Shown here one piece after another: positions 1 through 9,230 of a stretch of DNA of 64,000 nt. The DNA is from Chromatium weissei (GTDB lineage Bacteria > Pseudomonadota > Gammaproteobacteria > Chromatiales > Chromatiaceae). Position numbers and translations under genes: made by a program. The number at the start of each line of letters is the position of its first letter. Within the stretch, counting starts at the first letter, position 1. Below the pieces are notes generated by a model. That model was not told the DNA's origin. It made no database searches and worked only from the letters and a program-made list of their open reading frames with translations. The stretch is from assembly GCF_016583765.1 (NCBI RefSeq), contig NZ_NRRR01000001.1, positions 62,001 to 126,000 of the forward strand. Reading direction: 5' to 3'.

Positions 1-2
1 TT

Positions 3-2087
3 AAGGCGGAATGGGAATATCGTGGACGCTATCTCATTACGTTATTTAAGCCACAATCCAGTCTTGAAACCACCGTATTTAGTGCTGCACGCGTACAAAA
101 AGACCCCGGCTTTATTACACGCCATCACATTCGACTTTCTGCATGTGATCAACCGCTAAACAAATCAATTGATACCTTTACGCCCAGTTATCACATTTTA
201 ACGTGGGAACGCTTTGAAGCACTGCAACAAAATGAAGCGTTAGAACGAATTCGCTTGTATAGCGATGATGAAGTTGTGCGACAAGTCGCTAAACAAGTTT
301 TACCGCGTAAACGCTTGCGCGATTTTATGCAGGAATGGAAAGATATTAGTTTGGTTTATCTCACGACGCAGGATAATTTGAGTCCGAATGATGTCGTTGA
401 TGTCTTTAAGTTTCTGAATACACGCTTAACCGGACACACGGATGCAGTTGAAGAATTGGTTGAAAGTATTCTCGATTCTGGTGTCTTAGAAAATCAAATT
501 GAAAGAGCAATTACCAATCGAGCGCGGTTACATATTGAAACGCACACCGCAAAACTAAGCGCAGAAGTTGAAGAAAAAATCAACACATTACGGCAACAGG
601 AGCAGGATTTAATTCATCAAATCGGACGTTTAGAAAATGATTTAGAGCGTCGACGTCGTCAAGAAGAAGCACAGCTTGAAGCGGATTTACAGCAGCAGCG
701 TTTAGGTTTTGAGCAATGGAAAGCGACTGAAAATGCGTCTATTGAACGGGCGCGAGCAGATATTGCACAGCAGCGACAAATACTGGAAGAGGGATTAAAA
801 GAGGTTGCCGCACGTTTTGTCGATCATCGACAAGAATTGCTGAAAGATTTTCTATCGATGAGTCCATTTTTATCGCAAATTGGTGTGTTGCCTACCAGCG
901 CCAGCGAATACCATCAATCGCCAGTGACTGAAAAGCCTTCATCAATTGATTCACCGCTGTTATTGGAGCCGCCCGCGTTTCTTAAAGAAATTAATAGTGT
1001 GCGCGGATTAGAAAAAGAAGAGGCATTTTTTGATCGTTTCAAAACGCATGTCGCCAATGCTGGTTTTCGTTTTCGTCCACTCGATTTAGTGGCATTTCAT
1101 TTAAGTGTGAAATGCGGTGATTTAACGATTCTTGGTGGCTATTCAGGAACGGGTAAATCGTCATTGCCGGTGTTATACGCGCAGGCATTGGCTGGCGATG
1201 AATCGCGTTATTTGGCGGTGGATGTCAGTCCGGCTTGGTTGGAATTGGGTGATTTATTAGGACGCGCCAATTTATTAGAAGAAAAGTTTCAACCTGCTGC
1301 GACTGGTTTATTCGAGCATTTGGTGTGGGCGGCAATGGAAACCGAACGCAATGGTCGTGATAGTGGATTATGGATGATTTGTTTAGATGAAATGAATTTG
1401 GCGCAGCCGGAGCATTATTTTAGTGGTTTTTTACAGGCATTGCCGCGTGCTGGGCAACAGCGTTCAGTTGGCGTTTTTTCACCTTCAGCAGTGTGTCGTG
1501 CTGATCCTTGGCGCGAATGGGCGCGTATTCCATTGAATAGCAATTTGCGTTTTATTGGTACGGTGAATTACGACGAAACGACAAAGCCATTAAGTCAGCG
1601 TTTGCGTGATCGTGCGAATGAATTGCGTTTAGAAGCGATGCCTTTTGGCAGTTTGCAGCGCAGTGCGTCTACTTCATCGGTTACGCCGCCGAGCGGTGCG
1701 CCGGTGACGGTTGCCAGTTTTGATTCGTGGACGTGCGACATGACGCTGACCGGACAGGCGGCTTCGGTGATTGATGCGATGCAGCAGCCGCTGGCGGTGC
1801 TCGGTAGTCCGTTGACTCCGCGCCGTTATCAGGCGATTGCGCGGTTTGTCGCCAGCGCGGGCAATCTGTGTTCGGCGGAGGAGGCGTTTGATATGCAGTT
1901 GCGTCAGCGCGTGCTCAGTCAGGTGCGCGGCATTTTTCGAGCGGAATCGCGGCGCGCCCTCGACGATCTGCGCAGCATTTTGGAAAGTCACGGCAGTGCA
2001 TTTTCTGGCGCGTTGCAACTGCTCGAACAGATCGCGGCGGAGAGTTCACAAGCGATTGATTTTGATGCGTTTGAAGTTGATGCCTGA
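3..2087 (+). CDS. McrB-like coiled-coil AAA+ ATPase (5' end outside window)
   Basis: Motor component of a McrBC-like (type IV-like) restriction module. The frame is open from the first complete codon at base 3, so the gene begins upstream of the window; 694 residues are visible. Around fragment residues 180-280 there is a charged, Gln/Glu/Arg-rich segment typical of a long coiled coil. An AAA+ domain follows: Walker A GYSGTGKS near residue 380, Walker B CLDEMN near 460, a sensor-like GTVNYDET near 520, then RDRAN, the place of the arginine finger. McrB-family ATPases hydrolyse nucleotide to translocate DNA and activate a McrC nuclease, and the next gene encodes one 19 bp downstream. Coiled-coil McrB homologues are known as a distinct McrBC branch; that placement is inference. 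The AAA+ call is firm; the target (modified DNA, RNA or other) is not visible. Confidence 0.8.
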   Translation, partial: KAEWEYRGRYLITLFKPQSSLETTVFSAARVQKDPGFITRHHIRLSACDQPLNKSIDTFTPSYHILTWERFEALQQNEALERIRLYSDDEVVRQVAKQVLPRKRLRDFMQEWKDISLVYLTTQDNLSPNDVVDVFKFLNTRLTGHTDAVEELVESILDSGVLENQIERAITNRARLHIETHTAKLSAEVEEKINTLRQQEQDLIHQIGRLENDLERRRRQEEAQLEADLQQQRLGFEQWKATENASIERARADIAQQRQILEEGLKEVAARFVDHRQELLKDFLSMSPFLSQIGVLPTSASEYHQSPVTEKPSSIDSPLLLEPPAFLKEINSVRGLEKEEAFFDRFKTHVANAGFRFRPLDLVAFHLSVKCGDLTILGGYSGTGKSSLPVLYAQALAGDESRYLAVDVSPAWLELGDLLGRANLLEEKFQPAATGLFEHLVWAAMETERNGRDSGLWMICLDEMNLAQPEHYFSGFLQALPRAGQQRSVGVFSPSAVCRADPWREWARIPLNSNLRFIGTVNYDETTKPLSQRLRDRANELRLEAMPFGSLQRSASTSSVTPPSGAPVTVASFDSWTCDMTLTGQAASVIDAMQQPLAVLGSPLTPRRYQAIARFVASAGNLCSAEEAFDMQLRQRVLSQVRGIFRAESRRALDDLRSILESHGSAFSGALQLLEQIAAESSQAIDFDAFEVDA

Positions 2088-2106
2088 GCGGCATCAGGAC
2101 GGAGCG

Positions 2107-3981
2107 ATGCACGAAAATGACGATTTGCCGATGTTTACGGTGTATCACCAGAATGATTGCGTGGTGACGATGCCGCTCGATAGCGTGATGACTGGTGCTG
2201 CGCCCGCCTGTCAGGAAATGGATCGCCTGAGTTTTGAAGTCAATCCGAAAGAGCCGGAGACGGAATATCGCATTCAAATCGGCGATGTCGCACCAGCCAA
2301 CGCGGTCGGGCGAGCGTATCGGCGGCATGTCGAATGGTCGGGCGAGCGGTATTTGGAAAGTGCGCGTGGTTTGGTCGACATCAAACTATTTTCGCGTCCA
2401 GAACACGCGCCAGCGACCGCGTGGCAATTGCGGTTAACGCTATTGCTGGCGGTATCGGCATCGAAGGTCACGGAAGCGATTTTTGCGGCAATGGTTGGCG
2501 ATTTAGCCAGTTTATCCAGCGGTTTACTCTTTGATTTAGCATCAAAATCATTCGCCGGAATCGCCAAAGGCAAACCGCAATCTCGCGCTGCGGTCAAGTT
2601 GCCACCGCAATCCGCACAACTGGAATTGCGCGTGTTGGAGGCGCTGGTGCAGGAAATCAGTTGCAGCCTGTTGGAAATCTCGCGCCAGCCGGAAGTGTTT
2701 CTTCGTTCCGAGCGACGCGTGACGACCTGGACTGGCTCGGAGCGCCTGACTAATGACGGTTTATCGTGGTTTGTCGCTCGCGGCATTGATCCGCGTCGTC
2801 CGTCCACCGAGGGCGGCATGGTGGGACCGCGTTTGCGCATCATCGCGCATACCCAGTGCGTCGAGCACGGCGTGATTCGCTGGTTTCTCGAGTTGATTCG
2901 TGAACGCACCAAAGATTGTGCCGGTCACGCCAGCGCCGAACGACGACGCATCGCAGCGGATAAACCTTATCGAAATCATCGCTTTGGCGGCGAAGCGTCG
3001 TTGTACGAGGCGTTCGATCAACCGAAATTGGACAAACTCAATGAAGCGATTGCTCGCGCCCAGCGCATTGATCGCGCACTGCGCGGCATGTTGGAGCTGC
3101 CGTTTTTGCGCCAGCAACGTGCGATTGCGCCGCGTGAACCCACGCCAATTTTCCGTTATGTGTTGAATTACCATCGGTTTTGGCGGTCGATGCGCGAATA
3201 TCTGCAACGTTCCACGCTGCTGTTGGAGCACAGTGTGGACGAGCGCAGTAAACCGACGTGGCGCATGTACGAGCAGTGGGTGTTTTTGCAGCTCGCTGCT
3301 GCCTGCGAAAACCTCGGTTTGCGTCCGAGCAGCCATGACAGTCTGTTTCGCCGTCTCGGTTCGCAACTGTTCACCGTTGATCTGCGGCGTGATACGCGAC
3401 TGGAATTTACGGCTGCCGATGGACGACGCGTGCGACTGCGTTATGAACCTTGGATTGTGTCGCGGGAGCTGGCGCGGCGCAGTGGTGACAGTCTGTTTCA
3501 GGGGCGCGAAGGCGAAGTGCCGTGGTCACCAGATGTCATCATGGAAATTTTTAACGCGCCACTGAATGACACCTCGCCGCAGTTGGCACACGCGATTGTC
3601 ATTGATGCGAAATACACCACGCGAATTGAAACGCACCATTGGGAAGGCACGAGTAAATATCAGATGATTCGTGACACCGAATCAGGAGCGCAGATTGTGC
3701 GACAGGTGTGGGTTGCCAGTCCGATGAAGCCGGAACGCGGTGCGACGGTGTGGTTTCGTGATCCATCAGTAAATTGGTCGCTGAATGGCTCGGATCGTCC
3801 AGTTGAAGCATTGGAATTTTTGCAAGGTGCGGTGGCGTTGGCAGCCGATCCGCAATCACCACGCGGAATGGTGTGTCCGGCAGCACGAGAATTCATGACG
3901 GGTTTATTGGCATGGCTGCATTTTCCTGAAGCCCAAATGCGCGTTCAATACGATGAATTTGCAATTGAAATCGCTGCTTGA
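2107..3981 (+). CDS. McrC-like nuclease subunit (DUF2357-type, PD-(D/E)XK)
   Basis: Predicted nuclease partner of the upstream McrB-like ATPase. I place the start at ATG 2107, preceded by GGACGGAGCG, 19 bp after the ATPase stop, giving 624 residues. The frame is open further upstream, but that part overlaps the ATPase gene and reads as Arg/Cys-rich shadow. The long N-terminal half resembles DUF2357-type McrC proteins. The C-terminal part carries a PD-(D/E)XK core: PD with D476, then D500-A-K502 in the context VIDAKY. The last 20 codons lie in the first copy of a 60-bp direct repeat (3920-3979); the second copy at 5778-5837 encodes nearly the same C-terminus ending in TAA instead of TGA. The original 3' end of this gene therefore probably lay at 5839 before a cassette inserted. 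Confidence 0.75.
   Translation: MHENDDLPMFTVYHQNDCVVTMPLDSVMTGAAPACQEMDRLSFEVNPKEPETEYRIQIGDVAPANAVGRAYRRHVEWSGERYLESARGLVDIKLFSRPEHAPATAWQLRLTLLLAVSASKVTEAIFAAMVGDLASLSSGLLFDLASKSFAGIAKGKPQSRAAVKLPPQSAQLELRVLEALVQEISCSLLEISRQPEVFLRSERRVTTWTGSERLTNDGLSWFVARGIDPRRPSTEGGMVGPRLRIIAHTQCVEHGVIRWFLELIRERTKDCAGHASAERRRIAADKPYRNHRFGGEASLYEAFDQPKLDKLNEAIARAQRIDRALRGMLELPFLRQQRAIAPREPTPIFRYVLNYHRFWRSMREYLQRSTLLLEHSVDERSKPTWRMYEQWVFLQLAAACENLGLRPSSHDSLFRRLGSQLFTVDLRRDTRLEFTAADGRRVRLRYEPWIVSRELARRSGDSLFQGREGEVPWSPDVIMEIFNAPLNDTSPQLAHAIVIDAKYTTRIETHHWEGTSKYQMIRDTESGAQIVRQVWVASPMKPERGATVWFRDPSVNWSLNGSDRPVEALEFLQGAVALAADPQSPRGMVCPAAREFMTGLLAWLHFPEAQMRVQYDEFAIEIAA
3920..3979 (+). repeat. 60-bp direct repeat, copy 1 (3' end of mcrC-like gene)
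   Basis: Matches 5778-5837 at 58 of 60 positions; the mismatches are at 3969 and 3970. Both copies lie in the same reading frame as the mcrC-like gene and encode a C-terminus containing FPEAQMRVQYDEFAI. They differ by E/D and I/V at the next two residues and by the stop codon, which falls just outside the match. Together the copies bracket the EcoRV-like restriction-modification pair. Confidence 0.93.
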
Positions 3982-4032
3982 AGGACGATTATTTTGATTG
4001 CTGGCGTGGGTTAATTCAGTTGCACGCACTAA

Positions 4033-4947
4033 CTAAATTTCATGCGCTACTAATGAATCAAGCAAATTGTATTGAACTTGAGTTGTTGCGCTGCATTGAA
4101 CAGAAGTCACCATGAAATTAGTTACCAGTGCTTCAATAACAGAATTTCTATTCTCTTCTTTTCCGCCAACATGATAAAAATGCTCTTGAGTAAGAATCTG
4201 ATATTTTGACCATAACTGTTTAACATATTCGTTTTCACGGTAATTATTATGATGCCATGTTGATAAAATGAATCGACCATCAAAACTTGAGAGTTTAGTA
4301 AAAAGCTGATGTTCGCAAATGTTATTCCATCCATTATAATAATCGACATGTCGATCAATGTATGGCGGATCGCAATAAATGATGTCACTTGCCGCTGCTT
4401 CTTGTATTGTCTCACTAAAATCTTGGCATTTGAAAACAAATTCTTTTAACGCAATAACTTTACTCACCCATGCAATTTGATTAGTAATTTTCGTTACATA
4501 CGCTTGTGCAAATCTCTGCGGTTTTTTACAAAATGGAATGTTAAATCTGCCTTTTCTGTTAAATCTAATCATGCCATTAAATCCAGCACGATTCACAAAC
4601 AAAAAATCAAGTGGAGAATGTTCGGAGTTAAATCTATCTCTAATAAAATAGTAGTGATTTTCACCTTTAGATAAAAGCGTTGTGCCTTCCCGAATGAGAT
4701 ATTCTTTGACTATATTGGATGTTATTTCACCTGAAGAAATCGCCGTATAGAAATTAATAAGATGTGGATTCGTATCACACAAAACAGCGCGGCGCGGTGC
4801 GACATTAAATGCGACAGCTCCCGTGCCCATAAATGGCTCAATCCAGACACCATCAAAATTCTTTGGCACAACACTATGTATCCAGGGAACAAGTTTTGTC
4901 TTGATGCCCTGTGATTTAATTGGTGGTACGCCAACAATCATGGTCAT
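4033..4947 (-). CDS. D12-class adenine DNA methyltransferase, M.EcoRV-like
   Basis: Predicted N6-adenine methyltransferase protecting host DNA from the adjacent EcoRV-like nuclease. The 304-residue protein has the D12-class layout: an N-terminal [16 protein letters not shown] block, SAM-binding motif [11 protein letters not shown], then the catalytic DPPY within [16 protein letters not shown], and a C-terminal [14 protein letters not shown] block. As I remember M.EcoRV, these blocks match it nearly word for word, better than Dam or DpnM, and the length is the same. The gene follows the nuclease gene with a 4-bp ATGA overlap, which suggests translational coupling with the nuclease translated first. 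The region is AT-richer than its neighbours. EcoRV modifies GATATC; the same specificity here is inference from this resemblance. Confidence 0.9.
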   Translation of the reverse strand: MTMIVGVPPIKSQGIKTKLVPWIHSVVPKNFDGVWIEPFMGTGAVAFNVAPRRAVLCDTNPHLINFYTAISSGEITSNIVKEYLIREGTTLLSKGENHYYFIRDRFNSEHSPLDFLFVNRAGFNGMIRFNRKGRFNIPFCKKPQRFAQAYVTKITNQIAWVSKVIALKEFVFKCQDFSETIQEAAASDIIYCDPPYIDRHVDYYNGWNNICEHQLFTKLSSFDGRFILSTWHHNNYRENEYVKQLWSKYQILTQEHFYHVGGKEENRNSVIEALVTNFMVTSVQCSATTQVQYNLLDSLVAHEI

Positions 4948-5774
4948 TCTTCACTGTTCCTTCTATCAACAATTAAGGAAACATCACCGTTTTTATACGC
5001 CACAAACTCTCGAAGAGTCGCTATTTTCTTTGTTCCACCTTTTCCGTCTTGAACGGTAATCTTTTTATAATTCATCCAGTATTCATCAAACCATTCTTCA
5101 CCTAGTTTTGAGAACATTCCTTTTCCAGATACAATGTCGGAAATGTGGTTAATACTGCCAATGTTTGCTGTATTGCCACTTCCACCTTGATCGCTTGCGA
5201 TCTTCCATTTTTCGGTGACAAAAAACTGAAAGTTTTGTGCCACGGAGATAATTGAATGCAGTTCATCAATTCTATGCGTTTTGGTTTCGTCAACAGTTGC
5301 GCCGTCTGCTCTGTCATAAATAATACCAAGACAAAAATGTCCCGAATAACTGCCGTAGGGAAATTGAATGTTTTTAGTACTTGTTCTGTTCTCAAAATAC
5401 TTGCCGTGCGATCCCAGCGTAAAACCGTTGCAAAGATGTGGCTTTTTAGGATTTCTGTATGTCGTTTTGAAATCAACCGCAAATTTTACAGACTCATCAT
5501 TTGCTTTAACAAATGAAATATCAGGATAGTAATTTTGATGTTCAGCAAGAACGACTTTATATCCATTATCCTGAGCAAACATTAGGATTTTAGGGAAAAG
5601 ATGAATTTCAAGAATTTTTGATACGATTTTTGTATCCGAAGAGATTGTATAAACGTTACTAAAAATATCGATAAATCCTTTGATAGTCCATTGCCCATCA
5701 TCACTGCTAACATGATCTCTTAATTCGCCAACAAACTGTTCTAGTTTTTTCGTTAATTTATCTTTTTCAATCAC
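4944..5774 (-). CDS. EcoRV-like type II restriction endonuclease
   Basis: Predicted type IIP endonuclease. From the preferred GTG start at 5774 it has 276 residues, somewhat longer than EcoRV (245). The catalytic triad of EcoRV (D74, D90, K92) is matched by YYPD (D85) and VDFKTTY (D101, K103). The recognition loop is present as [11 protein letters not shown], against GSGNTTNIGS in EcoRV, so GATATC specificity is likely but inferred. The open frame extends to an ATG at 5846, but those 24 codons are the antisense of the duplicated mcrC tail (5778-5837), so I favour GTG 5774. It is preceded by AGGA at good spacing, and that AGGA itself lies in the repeat. The methyltransferase follows with an ATGA overlap. 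No controller-protein gene is visible. Confidence 0.9.
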   Translation of the reverse strand: MIEKDKLTKKLEQFVGELRDHVSSDDGQWTIKGFIDIFSNVYTISSDTKIVSKILEIHLFPKILMFAQDNGYKVVLAEHQNYYPDISFVKANDESVKFAVDFKTTYRNPKKPHLCNGFTLGSHGKYFENRTSTKNIQFPYGSYSGHFCLGIIYDRADGATVDETKTHRIDELHSIISVAQNFQFFVTEKWKIASDQGGSGNTANIGSINHISDIVSGKGMFSKLGEEWFDEYWMNYKKITVQDGKGGTKKIATLREFVAYKNGDVSLIVDRRNSEE

Positions 5775-5777
5775 GGT

Positions 5778-5837
5778 ATTTTCCTGAAGCCCAAATGCGC
5801 GTTCAATACGATGAATTTGCAATTGATGTCGCTGCTT
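5778..5837 (+). repeat. 60-bp direct repeat, copy 2 (displaced mcrC tail)
   Basis: Second copy of the repeat at 3920-3979. In the mcrC reading frame it encodes the same C-terminus with D-V in place of E-I and ends in TAA at 5837-5839, only seven bases from the stop codon of the convergent MmeI-like gene. This is probably the ancestral mcrC 3' end. On the opposite strand it supplies the AGGA used by the EcoRV-like nuclease. Confidence 0.93.
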
Positions 5838-5846
5838 AATCAACAC

Positions 5847-8800
5847 TCAATTCAAATAGCGCCCATCCGCCAATTGGCGAGCATGACCAAGTGCGACCAA
5901 TGCCGTGAGCAATTCGCTGATTTTGGCACGCGGCGCGGCGCTGAATTGTTTGGCGAGCGCGGCGGCGCTGATTGGCGCGGTTTGCGCAGCCAGCACAGCG
6001 CGGAGGATTTGGAATTGCTCCGGCAAGGTTTTTGGCCAAGTGCGTTTGGCTCCGCTGGCAACCTCAGCACGATCCAAATCCGCCTCAGTTTGCACAGCAT
6101 CAGTCGCACCAGTCGGATGTTGAAATGCCGGACGCAGCCAGCGAATGTTGCCCGCCTGTTCCTCAGTGACGCGAGCGGCGTTGAGTGTCACCAACCGCTG
6201 CAACAGCGTTTCGGTTAAATCCGCCCAACCATCCTCTTTCAAGGCGGGGATTAAATCTTCCCAGCCATACGCCGCCAGCACTTCTGCATCCAATTCGTCG
6301 TGAAGCTGACGCAGAATCGCCACCAAACCCTGCTCGTGAATCACTTTTTCTTGTGCCGTCAACGGCTCTCCGCTGCGCAGTTGTTCCAACACGTTGTACA
6401 TGCCGGTTAACGTCAGTGTCGAATGCAGCGCCTGCCGCGCTTTGCGATGCGCGTCGATTTGCTCACCCAGTTGGCGAATGCGGGCAGTTTGCGTCGCAGC
6501 AACATCAGGAAATGGAAAGGTCTCAAAACAGCGGGTTTTCGTATAACGGATATTACCGATATGAGAGCCAAGCGAAGCTCCGTTTGCCAGCGCCCAAATT
6601 ACATGAACTTGACTGGACAGAACGCCGAGTGCCCAAGCGTCACCCAGCGCAATGTTGACCAGCATGTTATCCGGCAGAACTGTTTGATCGAGAAAGACAA
6701 AAACGCGGTGTTTGGCGGTTTCGACGGTGGCGATGTAGCGCGACAACGGTGAAATTGCGGTTCTGAGGTCTTCGCGTAAACGCCGGTGTAGCCACCAGTT
6801 TTGTTTCAATAATGGGCTACGGTTTTGATCGCGCTCCGGTTTTACCCGTTCAAAAATGCGCTGATAAACCTCTGGATAGCGCGTCAAAACCTCCTCGGCA
6901 GTTAATCCAAATAAATCAATCACCATCACGTTGCGCGAGGTTTGCAACAGGTCGCGCCCGTTCAAATAAAGGCGAATGTGCTGCGCCAATTTCGGCAACC
7001 GACCCAGTCCCAGCGCAGCGGCTTCATCAGGCGTGACGATAAAACCTGCGCCGCCTAATTCGATGCCACGAAAACTAATTCCGCCATTTGCCTGCAACGC
7101 CATCGCGCCAGCGACATTCGCACCGATGCGCAAATCGGCATGAATTCGCCCAACGCTGCGCAGCATTTCCACGTCCATTCCTTCGCCGTTACCGCTGCGC
7201 TCCGCCGTCACCTGTTCCACCACGCCGGGCAACTCGCCCGCTGCGCCGACCGTCATTGCAATTCGCACTGCTGCGCCGTCGCCACCATCGACCCAAGGAT
7301 GATCGGGCACGGCGTACAGCAGCGACAACGGCGGGTCGGCAGTCAAATGCCGTTCCAACACGCGGCGATTAAACGTCTGGCGCAGGCTGTTGGTGGTGAT
7401 AAAGCCGAAGCGGCGCACGTGTTTGTTGCGAGTCAATTCCGCTGCCTGTTCCCACCAATAAAGCACGTAATCAGCGGATTCCGGCACTTCCGACCACGCT
7501 CCGCGCAGCGCGTCAACATAGCCGTCACCGAGCACTCGGCGCAGCGTTGCCGCTCCGATAAACGGCGGATTTCCCACAATAAAATCTGCTTTCGGCCATT
7601 CGGCGCGGCGCGGATTGACGTAACGTTCCAACGGAATGCGGGCGCTGTCATTCGGAATCAGTTCGCCGGTAGTCGGATGGCGTTTGAATGTCCGACCATC
7701 CCAGCGCGTCACCGGCAGCCCCGCGTCATCCGTCACCAATTCCACCCGCTCGGCAATCAGCACGGCATCGCGGCACTGGATATTTTTGCAATCGCGAATC
7801 ACCGGCTCCGGTGGATGAACGCTGCCGTGCGTGCGGACGTGCCATTGCAGATAACCGATCCACAGCACCATTTCGGCGATGGTGGCAGCACGAGGATTGC
7901 GTTCGAGACCAAGCAACTGCTGCGGATTAACGCCCGCCAGCTCAATCTGACTTTGCTGTCCGAGTGAAGCGAGCGTATCGAGCACTTCGCCTTCCAACCG
8001 TTTCAGATGTTCCAGCGTGACGTATAAAAAATTGCCGGAACCACACGCCGGATCAAGTACGCGAATTTGGGTGAGCTGCGCCTGAAAGCGATTCACCAAT
8101 TTGGCGGCTTCGGCATTCTTGCCCAGCTCGTGCAGACTGAACGCCGCCAGTTGTACTGCCGTCCAATCCTCACGCAATGGCGCAATCGTCGGTATCACCA
8201 GCCGCTCCACATAAGCGCGAGGCGTGTAATGTGCGCCGAGTTGCTGGCGCTCCAACGGATTCAATGCCCGCTCCAACAGCGTTCCAAAAATCGCTGGCTC
8301 CACTTGCTGCCAATCGGCGCGAGCAGCAGCAATCAATAAATCAAGTTGCTCGCGGTTGAGCGGCAGCGCGGTCGCCTCGGCAAACAGTCCGCCGTTAAAG
8401 CGCAGCACTGGCTGGCGCAGAATCACGGAAAATGCGCTGCCACTGTTCATTTCCCGCCACAGCGCCTCAACCAGCGGCACAAATTGCGCGGGTTGCTGGC
8501 GCACCGAATGCAGCAACTCGGTGAAGCCGTCCTTTTTGAGCAAGCCGATGTCTTGCGCAAACAGCGTAAACAGACAGCGCATCAAAAATGCAGCGGTCAC
8601 TTCCGGTGAATGTCCGGCGCTTTCGAGCGAAGTTGCCAGCCCGGCGAGTTGGTCAGCGATGGCGCGAGTGACGCGGGCAGCGTGGCGACTCAAATCAAGA
8701 CTGAGCGGATCAAGCCACAGCGCCCGCAGTCGCTCGCGGATTTCGGGACGGTGCAAATCGGTCAAGCGAATGCGATGACTGCGGACATCGGGATACGGCA

Positions 8801-9230
8801 AATATGCGCCGCCGCTGCGACTGAATTCGCTATACAACTCAATGCTGCGCCCAATATCGACCACCACCACAAATGGCGGGCGACCTTCATTTGGTGGCAA
8901 GGCGCGGGCGTATTGCACTGCTTGCCCGTGAGCACGAAGCATCGCCTTGTCCCAGCCGCCGGTGTCGAGCGTCAAACCGGATTCCTTGGCTTCCAACACG
9001 AAACAGCCGCGCCGATACAAATCAATAAAGCCGAAGCTGTGCGTACCATCACCATTATGAAAAATCACCCGCCGTTCAAAGCAATAGGCGTTGTCTTGGG
9101 TATCAATCTGCGCCGGATCGGGCTGCGGCAGCTCCAGCAAAGTGCAGAGTTCAGTGAGAAAAAGCTGGTCATTGGCACGTTCGCCGCTCGCGTCCTTCCA
9201 GCGAGTGAGAAAGGCGGTCACGTTGTTCAT
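5847..9230 (-). CDS. MmeI-family (type IIL) fused nuclease-adenine methyltransferase
   Basis: Single-chain restriction-modification enzyme of 1127 residues, larger than MmeI (about 920). The N-terminal nuclease domain carries D70, then nine residues, then E80-A-K82, the same D-X9-E-X-K pattern and numbering as MmeI. A helical linker follows (RCLFTLFAQDIGLL, near residue 225). The gamma-class methyltransferase comes next: motif I LDPACGSGNF near residue 395 and catalytic NPPF (VGNPPFIG) near 555. The remaining C-terminal half should hold the target-recognition domain and a helical end, so DNA cleavage and methylation share one recognition module. The gene converges on the mcrC-like gene and the EcoRV-like cassette. 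A related architecture also serves as a methyltransferase in multi-gene defence systems, but no partner genes are visible here. The start is ATG 9230. Confidence 0.85.
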   Translation of the reverse strand: MNNVTAFLTRWKDASGERANDQLFLTELCTLLELPQPDPAQIDTQDNAYCFERRVIFHNGDGTHSFGFIDLYRRGCFVLEAKESGLTLDTGGWDKAMLRAHGQAVQYARALPPNEGRPPFVVVVDIGRSIELYSEFSRSGGAYLPYPDVRSHRIRLTDLHRPEIRERLRALWLDPLSLDLSRHAARVTRAIADQLAGLATSLESAGHSPEVTAAFLMRCLFTLFAQDIGLLKKDGFTELLHSVRQQPAQFVPLVEALWREMNSGSAFSVILRQPVLRFNGGLFAEATALPLNREQLDLLIAAARADWQQVEPAIFGTLLERALNPLERQQLGAHYTPRAYVERLVIPTIAPLREDWTAVQLAAFSLHELGKNAEAAKLVNRFQAQLTQIRVLDPACGSGNFLYVTLEHLKRLEGEVLDTLASLGQQSQIELAGVNPQQLLGLERNPRAATIAEMVLWIGYLQWHVRTHGSVHPPEPVIRDCKNIQCRDAVLIAERVELVTDDAGLPVTRWDGRTFKRHPTTGELIPNDSARIPLERYVNPRRAEWPKADFIVGNPPFIGAATLRRVLGDGYVDALRGAWSEVPESADYVLYWWEQAAELTRNKHVRRFGFITTNSLRQTFNRRVLERHLTADPPLSLLYAVPDHPWVDGGDGAAVRIAMTVGAAGELPGVVEQVTAERSGNGEGMDVEMLRSVGRIHADLRIGANVAGAMALQANGGISFRGIELGGAGFIVTPDEAAALGLGRLPKLAQHIRLYLNGRDLLQTSRNVMVIDLFGLTAEEVLTRYPEVYQRIFERVKPERDQNRSPLLKQNWWLHRRLREDLRTAISPLSRYIATVETAKHRVFVFLDQTVLPDNMLVNIALGDAWALGVLSSQVHVIWALANGASLGSHIGNIRYTKTRCFETFPFPDVAATQTARIRQLGEQIDAHRKARQALHSTLTLTGMYNVLEQLRSGEPLTAQEKVIHEQGLVAILRQLHDELDAEVLAAYGWEDLIPALKEDGWADLTETLLQRLVTLNAARVTEEQAGNIRWLRPAFQHPTGATDAVQTEADLDRAEVASGAKRTWPKTLPEQFQILRAVLAAQTAPISAAALAKQFSAAPRAKISELLTALVALGHARQLADGRYLN

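Noticed and set aside
1837-2106. Upstream extension of the mcrC-like gene
   Set aside because: It overlaps the ATPase gene in another frame and reads as Arg/Cys-rich shadow; ATG 2107 has a ribosome-binding site and conserved-looking sequence.
7140-7967. 275-codon open frame on the plus strand
   Set aside because: Antisense to the MmeI-like gene, whose motifs are intact in the other strand.
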